Positions 1 to 9,285 are shown, counted from the stretch's first letter. The stretch: DNA of 64,000 nucleotides from Hyphomicrobiales bacterium (GCA_021775475.1 JAJFHS010000050.1:62001-126000); one strand, 5' to 3'. Numbers and translations are program-made. The notes: generated by a model not told the origin, from the sequence alone.

Positions 1-491
1 AGTTGCAGGGAAATGATTAACTCGCGTTTGAACAGTTTCGCCCGTCGATTGCCACCGCAGACGAGATTGGCAAGCGAATGCGGGGTAAAAAAATCACCAC
101 GAAACTTGCCATAATCGCTTTCAATTCCCCAAAGGGCAGTAACAAAATAGCGATTAACCCCATATTTTTTTTCAACAGCTTTTAGCGTACGACTATATTT
201 TTTCAACATCGCCCTGCCATCACGGATGCGCTTGGCATCAACCAGAAAAGCCATGTAATCCCAGATATAGGTAATTTTCTCAGGCTGACGTCGCGAAAAC
301 CGGGCGACTTTTTCATCATACTTGACGTTGGCAAATGCCAGGTTAGCCACATCTCGTCTAACACCAGCCTTTATCGCCGCACGTTTAAGGCCCGCCACAC
401 AGGATTTCAGAGAGGCGGAGGCCGGTTGAAATGTAAAAACCACAACAGCCGCAGCCAGCAGGAGGATGGTGATAGGGGGGCGAGTGTTCAT
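1..491 (-). CDS. Lytic murein transglycosylase, MltB/SLT_2 family (3' end outside window)
   Basis: The ORF runs off the left edge and is absent from the ORF track. Read on the minus strand from the ATG at 489-491 it gives an N-terminal hydrophobic Sec signal (TILLLAAAVVVFTF, then an ASAS-like cleavage region). A domain containing ALWGIESDYGKF and SLANLVCGGNRRAKLFKREL follows. These match the catalytic Glu region and the following helix of the SLT_2 (MltB-type) family, which cleaves the MurNAc-GlcNAc bond of peptidoglycan in the periplasm to leave 1,6-anhydroMurNAc. The Glu in GIES is the expected catalytic residue. About 163 residues are visible; the full family length is about 280-400, so more than a third of the protein is missing because of the window edge, not because of decay. 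It stands alone and transcribes away from the ABC-F gene. Confidence 0.85.
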   Translation of the reverse strand, partial: MNTRPPITILLLAAAVVVFTFQPASASLKSCVAGLKRAAIKAGVRRDVANLAFANVKYDEKVARFSRRQPEKITYIWDYMAFLVDAKRIRDGRAMLKKYSRTLKAVEKKYGVNRYFVTALWGIESDYGKFRGDFFTPHSLANLVCGGNRRAKLFKRELIISLQ

Positions 492-598
492 GTTTAAATT
501 CCTGGGTGTTGGTTTTGCGAAGTCTAAAGTTATTTCGTTCAACACTCCAGATCAGCAAAATCAGTTTTTTGCCTCAAGCGGCATAACACGGTCTCGGT

Positions 599-650
599 TC
601 CCTTCTCCCCATGGCTGAGAAGGTGGCAGCGCAGCTGACGGATGAGGGGT
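599..650. repeat. RIME-like palindromic intergenic repeat
   Basis: CCTTCTC (601-607) and GAGAAGG (617-623) form a short hairpin, followed by GGTGGC, a GC-rich stretch and CGGATGAGGGG. This hairpin plus GGATGAGGGG layout resembles the dispersed intergenic palindromes common in rhizobial genomes. It lies between the transglycosylase start and the ABC-F stop. Only one copy is seen in this window, so the family assignment rests on resemblance. Confidence 0.45.
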
Positions 651-658
651 TTCCACCA

Positions 659-2584
659 TCAAATTTGTGCCACCTTCTCGCGCGCTTCTTCGTATGTCTG
701 CGACAGGGCCAGCCAGTCTTCTTCTTTTTGCTCTTTGCTTTTTACCAGAAGCCCGCGTGATTTGGATAGGTCTTCGGCTTTTTTCGGATCATTGGTATAA
801 AGTGAGCTGTCACCGAGTTTTATGTCCAGTGCTTCAATTTCTCCGGTAATTTTGGCCACATCATTTTCGGCCCTGGCCACCTTGTTTTTCAACGGTGCCA
901 GTTGTTCGCGCAACCTTGCGCGCTCCTTGCGGCGTTCGGCTTTGTCTTTGACCTTCGGCTGAAGTGCCGCGTCCCCCTCCTGGCCATCTTCCGGTCGTGC
1001 CCGTTTTTTCTTCACCGAACTCTCAGAGATGATTAAAGAGCGATATTCTTCAAGATCGCCATCGAAAGGTTTGACGGAACCCTTATCGACCAGCCACAGA
1101 CGATCAACACACGCTTCGAGCAGATGCTGGTCATGGCTGATCAGGATTAACGCACCGCCATAATCATTAAGCGCATGGATCAGGGCTTCGCGACTGTCCA
1201 CATCGAGATGATTGGTAGGTTCATCAAAAATCATCAGGTGCGGCGAGAAAAACCCGGTAATGGCAAACAACAATCGTGCTTTTTCACCGCCTGACAGGTT
1301 TTCTGCGAATGAATTCTGCAGATTAATACCAAACCCATAAGACCCCAGCCGGGCTCGAACAGAGGCTTCGCTGGCATCAGGCATAAACGCGCGCAAATGA
1401 TCATATGGCGTTTGGTTGGCCTGGAGTTCATCCAGCTGGTGCTGGGCAAAATAGCCGCTGATCAGCTTTTTTGATTTATAAACATCACCCACAAGCGGCT
1501 TCAGCTTGCCCATGAGCAATTTAGCCAGCGTCGATTTACCGTTGCCGTTGGCCCCCAGAAGACCGATACGGTCATCATGATCAACGCGCAGATTAAGATC
1601 GCTCAACACCGGCTTGCCAACCTCGTATCCCGCTTGGGCATGTTCCACCCGGATCAACGGACTGGCTAGCAGCCTTTCAGGTGTAGGGAAATTGAATGAG
1701 GCCACCCGGCCTTCAATCTGCGCTGCAATCGGCTTCATTCGCGCCAGAGCTTTCAGGCGTGATTGTGCCTGCCGCGCCTTGTTGGCCTGAGCCCGGAAAC
1801 GGTTGATAAAGCTTTCCATGTGGCGGCGCACATCATCCTGCTTTTTCTTCAGTTTCAGCTGCAACGCCTGACGTTCACGTAAAGTGCGTTCAAACTGATC
1901 ATAGCCGCCCTGATAGAGCGTCAGCTTGGTATCATCGAGGTGGACGATTTCGGTCACGCATTTATTCAGCAACTCGCGATCATGGCTGATGATGACAACA
2001 GTGTAGGGATAACGCTGGAGATATGATTCGAGCCAGATGGTGCCTTCAAGATCAAGATAGTTTGTCGGCTCATCCAGCAGCAGAATATCAGGTTCGGCAA
2101 ACAGAGCCGCCGCCAGTGCCACACGCATGCGCCAGCCACCGGAAAATTCGCTGCATGCCCTGAGTTGCGCTGCGTGATCAAAGCCTAGCCCGTGCAAGAT
2201 GGTAGCGGCACGTGAGGGTGCACCATGAGCGTTTATGTCCACCAGACGCAATTGTATATCCGAAATTCGTTCGGGATCGGTGGCAACCTCTGCTTCTGCC
2301 AGCAGGTTGATGCGTTCCTTGTCAGCTGCCAGAACCGTATCGAGCAAACTGGTGTCATCACCGGGTGCTTCCTGGGCAACGCCGCCAATAGAAGCATTCC
2401 TCGGCGCCGAGACAGAGCCGTCATCGGAGGCTAACTCGCCCTGGATCATGCGGAAAAGGGTAGTTTTGCCCGAGCCGTTGCGACCGACCAGCCCGACCTT
2501 GTGGCCGGGAGGAATAGCCACAGTCGCCTCATCAAAAAGCAGGCGCTCGCCCATTCTGAAAGTAAGTCCGTTAATATGAAGCAT
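659..2584 (-). CDS. ABC-F family ATPase (YheS/Uup-like)
   Basis: Soluble protein with two fused ABC nucleotide-binding domains and no membrane segments, the layout of the ABC-F family, whose members act on the ribosome as translation factors. The first domain has Walker A GLVGRNGSGKTT and signature FSGGWRMR; the second has GANGNGKST, LSGGEKAR and FDEPTNHLD. A basic linker lies between them at about residues 235-300. The C-terminus is a charged coiled coil (about 540-641), as in YheS and Uup. The ORF track starts at 2683, but the conserved N-terminus begins at MLHINGLTF, so I place the start at 2584, giving 641 residues, close to E. coli YheS. Divergent from ndk. Which ABC-F subgroup it belongs to cannot be fixed by eye. 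Confidence 0.9.
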   Translation of the reverse strand: MLHINGLTFRMGERLLFDEATVAIPPGHKVGLVGRNGSGKTTLFRMIQGELASDDGSVSAPRNASIGGVAQEAPGDDTSLLDTVLAADKERINLLAEAEVATDPERISDIQLRLVDINAHGAPSRAATILHGLGFDHAAQLRACSEFSGGWRMRVALAAALFAEPDILLLDEPTNYLDLEGTIWLESYLQRYPYTVVIISHDRELLNKCVTEIVHLDDTKLTLYQGGYDQFERTLRERQALQLKLKKKQDDVRRHMESFINRFRAQANKARQAQSRLKALARMKPIAAQIEGRVASFNFPTPERLLASPLIRVEHAQAGYEVGKPVLSDLNLRVDHDDRIGLLGANGNGKSTLAKLLMGKLKPLVGDVYKSKKLISGYFAQHQLDELQANQTPYDHLRAFMPDASEASVRARLGSYGFGINLQNSFAENLSGGEKARLLFAITGFFSPHLMIFDEPTNHLDVDSREALIHALNDYGGALILISHDQHLLEACVDRLWLVDKGSVKPFDGDLEEYRSLIISESSVKKKRARPEDGQEGDAALQPKVKDKAERRKERARLREQLAPLKNKVARAENDVAKITGEIEALDIKLGDSSLYTNDPKKAEDLSKSRGLLVKSKEQKEEDWLALSQTYEEAREKVAQI

Positions 2585-2672
2585 AGGGTAGTTGGGCCTG
2601 CAAATTACTGTGCTGTTCAAATTCTGCCGCTGTATATCATGAGTTGGCGGATGAGTAATAAGAAAATGTATC

Positions 2673-2700
2673 TTGAATGCCACTTAAGGGATGGTTATAA
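2673..2700 (+). promoter_or_regulatory. Candidate sigma70-type promoter for ndk
   Basis: TTGAAT at 2673-2678 and TTATAA at 2695-2700 are separated by 16 bp and lie about 60 bp upstream of the ndk ATG. Assigned by consensus match only. Confidence 0.4.
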
Positions 2701-2758
2701 GCCCTCGAAGCAATATTGATTGCCCCATTTTTTTATCACATCAGAAGGACGTTGTCGC

Positions 2759-3181
2759 ATGTCACTTGAGCGGACATTTTCCATTATCAAACCCGATGCC
2801 ACCCGCCGCAATCTCACCGGCAAGATTATTGCCAAATTTGAAGATGCAGGCTTGCGCGTTGTCGCTTCCAAGCGCATCCAGTTAAGCAAAGATCAGGCTG
2901 AAGGCTTCTATGGTGTTCACAAAGAACGGCCATTTTTTAATGATCTTGTCGCTTTCATGATTTCCGGCCCTGTCGTTGTTCAGGTGCTTGAAGGTGAAAA
3001 TGCCGTTGCCAAAAATCGCGAGGTTATGGGCGCAACCAACCCGGCAGATGCAGATGCAGGTACCATCCGCAAGGAATTTGCTGAATCAATTGAAGCAAAT
3101 TCAGTGCATGGATCCGATGCGCCTGAAACTGCAAAAGAAGAAATCGCCTTTTTCTTCAGCGATGATGAAATCGTCGGTTGA
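2759..3181 (+). CDS. ndk: Nucleoside diphosphate kinase
   Basis: Transfers the gamma phosphate between NTPs and NDPs through a phosphohistidine, balancing nucleotide pools in the cytoplasm. The 140-residue product starting [13 protein letters not shown] is full family length. The catalytic histidine lies in the conserved NSVHGSDA motif near residue 117, and the N-terminal KPDATRRN signature is intact. The ORF track extends 13 residues upstream, but the family N-terminus and an AGAAGGA ribosome-binding sequence fix the ATG at 2759. Single gene, followed 32 bp later by the molybdopterin oxidoreductase on the same strand. Confidence 0.98.
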   Translation: MSLERTFSIIKPDATRRNLTGKIIAKFEDAGLRVVASKRIQLSKDQAEGFYGVHKERPFFNDLVAFMISGPVVVQVLEGENAVAKNREVMGATNPADADAGTIRKEFAESIEANSVHGSDAPETAKEEIAFFFSDDEIVG

Positions 3182-3213
3182 TTTTGTGAAGTATAGGGTG
3201 TGGTATCACGCCT

Positions 3214-5298
3214 ATGTCCGATACCTCTAAAATTCACTATTCCACCTGTCCTCATGACTGCCCGTCCACCTGCGCTCTGGAAGTGGAAGTGCTGGACGTG
3301 AATACAATTGGCCGCGTGCGAGGCGCACGCGGCCATACCTATACCGATGGCATCGTCTGCGAAAAAGTGGCGCGCTATGCCGAGCGTATTCACCACCGCG
3401 ACCGTTTGCTGTATCCCTTAAAACGCATTGGTGCCAAAGGCTCGGGTGCGTTTAAGCGTATCTCTTGGGATCAGGCGATGGCGGAAACAGCGCAAGCCCT
3501 GTTAAAGGCCGAAGCCGAATTTGGGGCCGAAAGCGTGTGGCCATACTTTTATGCCGGAACCATGGGCCACATCATGCGCGATGGCATTGAAAGACTGCGC
3601 AATGCCAAAAAATATTCGGGTCAGCATTCAACTGTTTGCGTCACCCTTTCTCAGGCGGGCTTTTTAGCCGGTACCGGCAAGCTTGCCGGACCGGACCCGC
3701 GTGAAATCGCTCACGCTGACGTGGTGGTGATCTGGGGCACAAATCCCGTTCATACGCAAGTCAACCTGATGAGCCACGTGATCAAGGCGCGCAAGAAAAA
3801 CCGCACTAAAATCGTCGTTGTTGACGTCTATGAAAATCCGACCATGGCGCAAGCAGATCTGGGCCTCTGCGTTAATCCGGGCAGTGATGGCGCACTTGCC
3901 TGCGCGGTAATGCACATTCTGTTTCGTGATTGCCTTGCGGACAGGGATTACCTTTTAAAATACAGTGATTACCCAAATGAGTTCGAGCAACATCTGAAGA
4001 ACAAAACACCGCAATGGGCAGCAGAAATCACCGGATTGCCGGTTGAGAAAATAGAAACTTTTGCCAAATTGCTGGGCACCAGCAAGCGCAGTTACTTACG
4101 TTTAGGTTACGGCTTCACCCGTTCGCGCAATGGGGCGGTAAACATGCATGCCGCAGCGTCGATTGCCACGGTTTTGGGCGCATGGCAGCACAAGGGTGGC
4201 GGGGCTTTTCACGGCAACAATCACATTTATCACTGGGATAAAACCCTGATTGAAGGCCTTGATGTGCGCGACAAAACCGTGCGCATTCTCGATCAGGCCC
4301 GCATTGGTGCCATTTTAACCGACGACCCTATCGACATAGGCGATGGCCCTCCAGTCAAAGCCCTGTTCATTCAAAGCACCAACCCGATGGTGATTGCACC
4401 CGAACAGGAAAAGGTAAAACAGGGATTTGCCCGCGAGGATCTGTTTGTGTGTGTGCATGAGCAGTTCATGACCGAAACCGCATTGATGGCTGATATTATC
4501 CTGCCAGCGACAATGTTTCTCGAACATGATGATCATTACCAGGGTGGTGGTCACCAACACATTTCACTCGGGCCAAAGATTATCGACGCGCCCGGTGAAT
4601 GCCGCAGCAATCACGATGTCTTAAGTGATCTGGCCAAACGGGTAGGCGCCGAGCATCGCGGCTTTGATATGACGTCGCGAGAGATTACAGCGGAGACCTT
4701 GGAAAAATCGGGTTGGCGCGGGCTTGAAAACCTTGAGCGTGAAAACTGGTTCGACTGCCAGCCGGATTTTGACACAGCGCATTATATCAATGGTTTTGCT
4801 CATGATGATGGCAAATTTAAATTCAAACCGGACTGGCACAAGATATCACCGGTTAAACCCGGTGGCCTTGGACCGGTTGAAAATATGCCGGAATTTCCCG
4901 ATTATTGGGACGTGACGGAAAAAGCCGACCACGACCATCCCTTCCGGCTGGTAACGTCACCCTCGCGCGGGTTTTTGAACACATCGTTTAATGAAACCCC
5001 GACCTCACAGCAAAAAGAGGGCAGGCCGACCGCCCTGATCCACCCGGAGGATATGGCCCAACTGGGGATTGCCGAAGGCGCGCCGATTATTCTTGGTAAC
5101 CAGCGCGGGCAGGTGAGGGTGCATGCTCAAGGTTTTGAAGGCGTCAATCGTGGTGTGGTTATTGTTGAAGGACTGCACCCAAATCACGCATTCATTGACG
5201 GAAAAGGCATAAACACCCTGACCTCAGCCGAGGTGAGCGCACCCAACGGTGGCGCACCTTACCATGACACCCATATCTGGGTGAGATCGTCAGAATAG
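3214..5298 (+). CDS. Molybdopterin-dependent oxidoreductase (formate dehydrogenase/BisC-type superfamily)
   Basis: A 694-residue bis-MGD enzyme of the DMSO reductase superfamily. The N-terminal [4Fe-4S] motif is CPHDCPSTC with the fourth cysteine in GIVCEKV. Then come the Molybdopterin domain (about 55-480, with VVIWGTNPVHTQ) and a C-terminal molydop-binding beta-barrel (about 575-690). There is no twin-arginine signal, so it should be cytoplasmic. No electron-transfer subunit or molybdenum-cofactor gene is adjacent, so the partner and substrate are unknown. Homologues are usually annotated only as molybdopterin oxidoreductase family. It follows ndk closely but lacks a strong ribosome-binding site. 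Confidence 0.85.
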   Translation: MSDTSKIHYSTCPHDCPSTCALEVEVLDVNTIGRVRGARGHTYTDGIVCEKVARYAERIHHRDRLLYPLKRIGAKGSGAFKRISWDQAMAETAQALLKAEAEFGAESVWPYFYAGTMGHIMRDGIERLRNAKKYSGQHSTVCVTLSQAGFLAGTGKLAGPDPREIAHADVVVIWGTNPVHTQVNLMSHVIKARKKNRTKIVVVDVYENPTMAQADLGLCVNPGSDGALACAVMHILFRDCLADRDYLLKYSDYPNEFEQHLKNKTPQWAAEITGLPVEKIETFAKLLGTSKRSYLRLGYGFTRSRNGAVNMHAAASIATVLGAWQHKGGGAFHGNNHIYHWDKTLIEGLDVRDKTVRILDQARIGAILTDDPIDIGDGPPVKALFIQSTNPMVIAPEQEKVKQGFAREDLFVCVHEQFMTETALMADIILPATMFLEHDDHYQGGGHQHISLGPKIIDAPGECRSNHDVLSDLAKRVGAEHRGFDMTSREITAETLEKSGWRGLENLERENWFDCQPDFDTAHYINGFAHDDGKFKFKPDWHKISPVKPGGLGPVENMPEFPDYWDVTEKADHDHPFRLVTSPSRGFLNTSFNETPTSQQKEGRPTALIHPEDMAQLGIAEGAPIILGNQRGQVRVHAQGFEGVNRGVVIVEGLHPNHAFIDGKGINTLTSAEVSAPNGGAPYHDTHIWVRSSE

Positions 5299-5308
5299 GA
5301 CTTCGCCT

Positions 5309-6544
5309 TCAAACCCTGCCCGTTGTATCGCCGCCGGGGGCATCCAGCCTGCGCACCTGATAGCCCTGATCCAGCAATGCCTGAATAATACCGTCAACAT
5401 GGTGGCGATCGCGCGCTTCCAGCATCACATCTATGCCCGCACCTTTTGCCGGTACATCAAGCAGCATACGGCGATGGGAGACCTCCAGAATGTTGGCACC
5501 CTGTTTGCCGAGCAGCGAAGAAATGGAGCCGAGGATGCCGGGGCGGTCGGGAATTTGAATGCGCAAGGATATAATGCGGTGTTCACGGGCGAGTTCGCGG
5601 TAGATGATAGAAGCCAGCATGCGCGGGTCGATGTTGCCGCCACATAAAATCAGGCCAACCTTTTTACCCGTGAACAGCTCGGGCCGTGCCAGCATGGCGG
5701 CCAGACCGGCAGCACCGGCGCCTTCGGCAAGGGTTTTTTGGTGGGTGAGAAAGGCGTGGACGGCTTGCTCGAAATGGCTTTCGGAAACTTCGATTATCTC
5801 TTCGGCAAACGCCCGCACATAGGCAATGGTGCGCTCGGTTACATTTTTGACCGCGATGCCTTCAGCCAGCGTCTGGCCACCACAATGGACAGGTTCTCCG
5901 CGCAAGGTTTGCGACATGGATGCATATAATTCAGCTTCCGCGCCATATATTTTGATTTCCCGCTTTATCGCCTTGGCAGCAACAGCATTGCCCGAAAACA
6001 ATCCACCACCACCTATGGGGATCACCATCACATCAAGTTCTGGTTGGTCCTCCAGCATTTCCAGCGCAATCGTACCCTGACCGGCTATAATCCGGTCGTC
6101 ATCATAAGGGTGCACCAGTGTCAAACCCTTGTCTGCTGCAATGGCAAGTGCGGCAGCTTGAGATTCGGCCAGTGTTTCGCCTTCGAGAACGGTCGTTGCT
6201 CCCAGCGCTTGTGTACTTTCAACTTTGACGAAGGGCGTATTTTCCGGCATGACGATGGTGGCGGGAATGCCGAGGCGGGCAGCATGATAGGCTACAGCTT
6301 GAGCGTGATTGCCCGCCGACATGGCAATAACGCCGTTGCGTTTTTCAGTGTCGCTCAAAGAGACCAGTTTTACAAAAGCCCCGCGCGCCTTGAACGAACT
6401 GGTCACTTGCATGTTTTCAAATTTGACGAAAACTTCCGCACCGGTTATCAACGAAAGACCACGTGATTTCATCATTGGCGTACGGCTTACTTCACCGCGC
6501 AAAAGCTGTGCAGCCGCCTGAATGTCTTCTAATTCTATAGTCAT
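5309..6544 (-). CDS. Threonine ammonia-lyase with ACT domain
   Basis: PLP-dependent deamination of threonine (or serine) to 2-oxobutyrate (or pyruvate) and ammonia. Of 411 residues, about 1-315 form the tryptophan-synthase-beta fold. The PLP lysine is in SSFKARGAFVKL, the SAGNHAQAVAY loop binds the substrate carboxylate, and GGGGLFSG binds the cofactor phosphate. A C-terminal ACT domain (about 330-400, RIQIPDRPGILGSISSLL) suggests allosteric control by an amino acid. This layout matches the shorter TIGR01127-type enzyme rather than the roughly 500-residue IlvA with two ACT-like repeats. The start at MTIELED is chosen over the track start because GAGG lies just upstream. Converges with the oxidoreductase at 3214-5298. 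Confidence 0.9.
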   Translation of the reverse strand: MTIELEDIQAAAQLLRGEVSRTPMMKSRGLSLITGAEVFVKFENMQVTSSFKARGAFVKLVSLSDTEKRNGVIAMSAGNHAQAVAYHAARLGIPATIVMPENTPFVKVESTQALGATTVLEGETLAESQAAALAIAADKGLTLVHPYDDDRIIAGQGTIALEMLEDQPELDVMVIPIGGGGLFSGNAVAAKAIKREIKIYGAEAELYASMSQTLRGEPVHCGGQTLAEGIAVKNVTERTIAYVRAFAEEIIEVSESHFEQAVHAFLTHQKTLAEGAGAAGLAAMLARPELFTGKKVGLILCGGNIDPRMLASIIYRELAREHRIISLRIQIPDRPGILGSISSLLGKQGANILEVSHRRMLLDVPAKGAGIDVMLEARDRHHVDGIIQALLDQGYQVRRLDAPGGDTTGRV

Positions 6545-6688
6545 TTTCGAAAACCTCGCGTTTTCGCCATGTGGTGACCTTATCACTTGACCTGCGGGTC
6601 GAGTATGCGATCAATAACAACAGTTCCATTCACGGTGATAGAAGCCTCACGCGTTAGGGGCAACCAAAAAATTTTAAGGAGTTTAACA

Positions 6689-7558
6689 ATGGCTGAGCAA
6701 GTTGCATTTTTGGGTTTGGGGGTTATGGGCTATCCGATGGCGGGCCATCTCGTTACGACAGGCCATGAGGTGACAGTCTATAACAGGACCACAGCAAAGG
6801 CGGAAAAATGGGCAGACGAACATGGCGGCTCCTTTAAAGAGACACCGGCGCAAGCAGCTGAAGGCAAAAGCATAGTCTTTGCCTGTGTTGGTAATGATGA
6901 TGATTTGCGTGCGATCACCATTGGCGGTGATGGTGCCTTTGACACCATGCAACCGGGCTCCATATTCGTTGATCACACCACAGCCTCAGCCAATGCCGCG
7001 CGCGAACTTTATGAGATTGCCAAAGGCAAAGGCATCGACTTCATTGACGCGCCCGTTTCAGGCGGGCAGGCCGGTGCCGAAAACGGCAAACTCACAGTTA
7101 TGTGCGGTGGCGACAGCCTGCCGTATGCCAAAGCGGCACCGCTGATAGATTCTTACGCCCAGCGCTGCGAACTCATGGGTGCTTCAGGGGCTGGACAATT
7201 GACCAAAATGGTCAATCAGATCTGTATTGCCGGATTGGTGCAGGGGCTTTCAGAAGCGGTCAATTTTGCCCAGAAGGCCGGTCTTGAAACTGATGCGGTC
7301 TTCAATGTTTTGTCCAAGGGTGCAGCACAATCATGGCAGATGGAAAACCGTCATGAGACTATGGCACGCGGCGAATTTGAACACGGGTTCGCTGTCGATT
7401 GGATGCGCAAGGATCTTGGCATTTGCCTCGAAATGGCCAACAAAATCGGTGCGCAATTGCCGGTAACAGCATTGGTTGATCAGTTCTACGCCGATGTTCA
7501 GGCCATGGGCGGCAACCGCTGGGATACCTCCAGCCTGCTGGCCCGGATCAACAAATAG
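6689..7558 (+). CDS. NAD(P)-dependent beta-hydroxyacid dehydrogenase (HIBADH family)
   Basis: A 289-residue 6-phosphogluconate dehydrogenase-like enzyme. The N-terminal Rossmann motif is FLGLGVMGYPMAGHL, the substrate motif is DAPVSGGQAGAENG, and the all-alpha C-terminal domain carries the catalytic lysine in GQLTKMVNQ. Family members oxidise or reduce 3-hydroxyisobutyrate, tartronate semialdehyde, glyoxylate or succinic semialdehyde, and sulfolactaldehyde reductase also belongs here, so the substrate is open. The start follows AAGGAG at a good distance (ATG 6689); the track start is 34 codons too early. It stands alone, divergent from the threonine ammonia-lyase. Confidence 0.88.
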   Translation: MAEQVAFLGLGVMGYPMAGHLVTTGHEVTVYNRTTAKAEKWADEHGGSFKETPAQAAEGKSIVFACVGNDDDLRAITIGGDGAFDTMQPGSIFVDHTTASANAARELYEIAKGKGIDFIDAPVSGGQAGAENGKLTVMCGGDSLPYAKAAPLIDSYAQRCELMGASGAGQLTKMVNQICIAGLVQGLSEAVNFAQKAGLETDAVFNVLSKGAAQSWQMENRHETMARGEFEHGFAVDWMRKDLGICLEMANKIGAQLPVTALVDQFYADVQAMGGNRWDTSSLLARINK

Positions 7559-7618
7559 GTCAATTCGCAAAACCAATTTGTACGTTGGACTAATTTGAAT
7601 TACTGGAAAGAAACCTGA

Positions 7619-8272
7619 ATGAAAAATGCATATGGGCTCCTGGGAGTTATCATCGTTGTAATTGTTTCCACATTCGTGCCGGTTTCCCGATCGTTTGCTT
7701 ATGAGACAGTGGGGGGAGTTTGTAACGAGGAGCCCTATGACAAGGCATCCGCAAACCTGCCCTGGTACGCCAAGGTAAAAGGTTTCTACAAAACAGTCGA
7801 CCCGATTGTACAGATAGTCGGACGCCTTGATCACCTGGTTGAAATCGCCCGGCGCGATGGCAGGGTTTTGTACCGTGCCTATGGCGAAAGCCGTAGCCAA
7901 ATGGGATTGGTCAAAAGCAGGCTGTCTTGTGTTGAGGATGTTAAATATTACAAAAACCTGATTATTGTCCGCATGGGCAGCAAAAATGATCAGTTGCAAA
8001 TGTATGGCATAAACCGATACAGATCGGGGAAAGTGGCGAGCCTTCAACAACTTGTCTGGAGCCCGCGAAAATCAACAGTAAGTATGGCTGTCAGAGTTGA
8101 TTCCGGTGCAATAACAGTTCGTGTCACCAATGGCAAAAACCGAAAACTGAAAAATACCTTCTGCTGGACACCGGGGAAATCATGGACCTACGCATCAAAG
8201 GCATCTGCAACAGGTGGATTTGGATCTTGTGACAAGATCTTTGGTGACCAAAAAATTATTGCCGTGCAATAG
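7619..8272 (+). CDS. Exported protein of unknown function
   Basis: 217 residues, not recognised. The first 28 or so residues form a Sec-type signal (LLGVIIVVIVSTFVPV, then SRSFAYE as a possible cleavage region). The mature part has four cysteines (in GGVCNEE, RLSCVED, NTFCWTP and GSCDKIF), which could make two disulfides in the periplasm. It is basic and rich in beta-prone stretches. No lipobox is seen. It sits between two unrelated genes, about 60 bp after the dehydrogenase, so context says little. Confidence 0.7.
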   Translation: MKNAYGLLGVIIVVIVSTFVPVSRSFAYETVGGVCNEEPYDKASANLPWYAKVKGFYKTVDPIVQIVGRLDHLVEIARRDGRVLYRAYGESRSQMGLVKSRLSCVEDVKYYKNLIIVRMGSKNDQLQMYGINRYRSGKVASLQQLVWSPRKSTVSMAVRVDSGAITVRVTNGKNRKLKNTFCWTPGKSWTYASKASATGGFGSCDKIFGDQKIIAVQ

Positions 8273-8307
8273 TGTGTGGGTGTGCTGAAAATCAGGTTGC
8301 GACGAAC

Positions 8308-8931
8308 CTATTTCACGCGCCCGCCATCTATCACCCGCAAGTGCTTAACTGCGGTGAACTGGTTGCCATCGATTTTTTCCAGATTTTCCGGGTACATCTC
8401 CGCAAACACATTGATGGCCGTGGCTTTTTCTCTGGCAGGCCACATCATTCGCAGGCTTGATATTTTATGATGTGAAATCTTTTCCGCATCATTTCCCACC
8501 CATACAGGCTGATTGAAAGCTGAAATAATTCCCAAAACCCGCGGCGGTTTACGCACCGGAGACTTTACCGGTAAAACCAGCATTTCCATGTTGCAGGAAC
8601 CTTGCTGGCTGGTATGAGCGCCAAAGCCGACAACACCCACAGCACTTTCTTCAATGACACTTTGCAACACGTGAGCAAGGCTGGTGCGATCCTGGCCATC
8701 CCAGAAATCACACATATTCAAGCCACGCAGTTCAGTGTCATAATGGTCGCATAATTCGGTGCCGGCCAGGGAAAAGGGAAATTTTTCTTTGCTTCTATAC
8801 TCGAGAAAAAACATCCCCGGCAGCAGCCATTTAATATCACTTGGATTAATTTGATCGCGTCGGGGCGCATTTTCATCGCCGCGCAATCTATTCCAGTATT
8901 CAAACAATGCACGTGTATTTGTATGCTTCAT
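8308..8931 (-). CDS. PAS_5 domain protein (alphaproteobacterial PAS family)
   Basis: A 207-residue soluble protein with one PAS-like fold (about 20-165), containing LPGMFFLEYR, FSLAGTELCDHYDTELRGLN and a terminal strand near RVLGIISAFNQP. This pattern matches PF07310 (PAS_5), small alphaproteobacterial proteins with no output domain and no known ligand. The C-terminal 35 residues are basic (SSLRMMWPAREKA). The ribosome-binding sequence AGGA lies directly against the ATG and directly follows the hairpin at 8941-8970, so expression may depend on that structure. Convergent with the exported protein upstream. Confidence 0.8.
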   Translation of the reverse strand: MKHTNTRALFEYWNRLRGDENAPRRDQINPSDIKWLLPGMFFLEYRSKEKFPFSLAGTELCDHYDTELRGLNMCDFWDGQDRTSLAHVLQSVIEESAVGVVGFGAHTSQQGSCNMEMLVLPVKSPVRKPPRVLGIISAFNQPVWVGNDAEKISHHKISSLRMMWPAREKATAINVFAEMYPENLEKIDGNQFTAVKHLRVIDGGRVK

Positions 8932-8940
8932 ATTCCTGCC

Positions 8941-8970
8941 GCCAGACCATGAGGGACATCATGATCTGGC
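8941..8970 (-). promoter_or_regulatory. Hairpin or operator at the PAS_5 leader
   Basis: GCCAGACCATGA (8941-8952) and TCATGATCTGGC (8959-8970) are 12-nt arms with one mismatch and a 6-nt loop. On the minus strand the hairpin ends a few bases before the AGGA ribosome-binding sequence of the PAS_5 gene. It could be a dyad operator or an RNA structure affecting initiation. Confidence 0.45.
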
Positions 8971-9156
8971 CATTCCATCGTTGAACTCAATCTGGTTGTG
9001 TAGGTAACAAAGCATATCGCGTGCCAACCGGGCGGGTTGGCTTGTCAATGGTGTTAATGGGAAAAAGTGGCATAATGCGGGCAATTTACAATCAGGCGTA
9101 TTGGTTTTTGGTTGACCAAAGTGTGTAAAATGGAGACTGGTTAAACGTGAGTTGTA

Positions 9157-9285
9157 TCAGAATGAACCAATCTTCGAAATTTCCGCCAGCTCAGCGTCAT
9201 TGTAAAAACAGTCAAGAAAATCTCTGGGTGGCAAAATTTCTAGCAAAGCGCTGTTGAGCGGTAGTTTAACGGGCCGAACAGGCAT
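9157..9285 (-). CDS. Doubtful 42-residue ORF, possible gene remnant
   Basis: Begins MPVRPVKLPLNSALLEIL after a well-placed GGAG (the ORF track gives a longer start at 9345). The pattern of a PV-LP-NS start followed by LPPRDFLDCF loosely recalls the N-terminus of DUF2867 proteins, which are about 150 residues or more, so this could be the stub of a decayed gene. It may equally be chance. No continuation in other frames was recognised downstream. Confidence 0.2.
   Translation of the reverse strand: MPVRPVKLPLNSALLEILPPRDFLDCFYNDAELAEISKIGSF

Noticed and set aside
2980-3396. 138-codon minus-strand ORF across the ndk end
   Set aside because: Overlaps ndk and the molybdopterin oxidoreductase start in antisense; no domain pattern.
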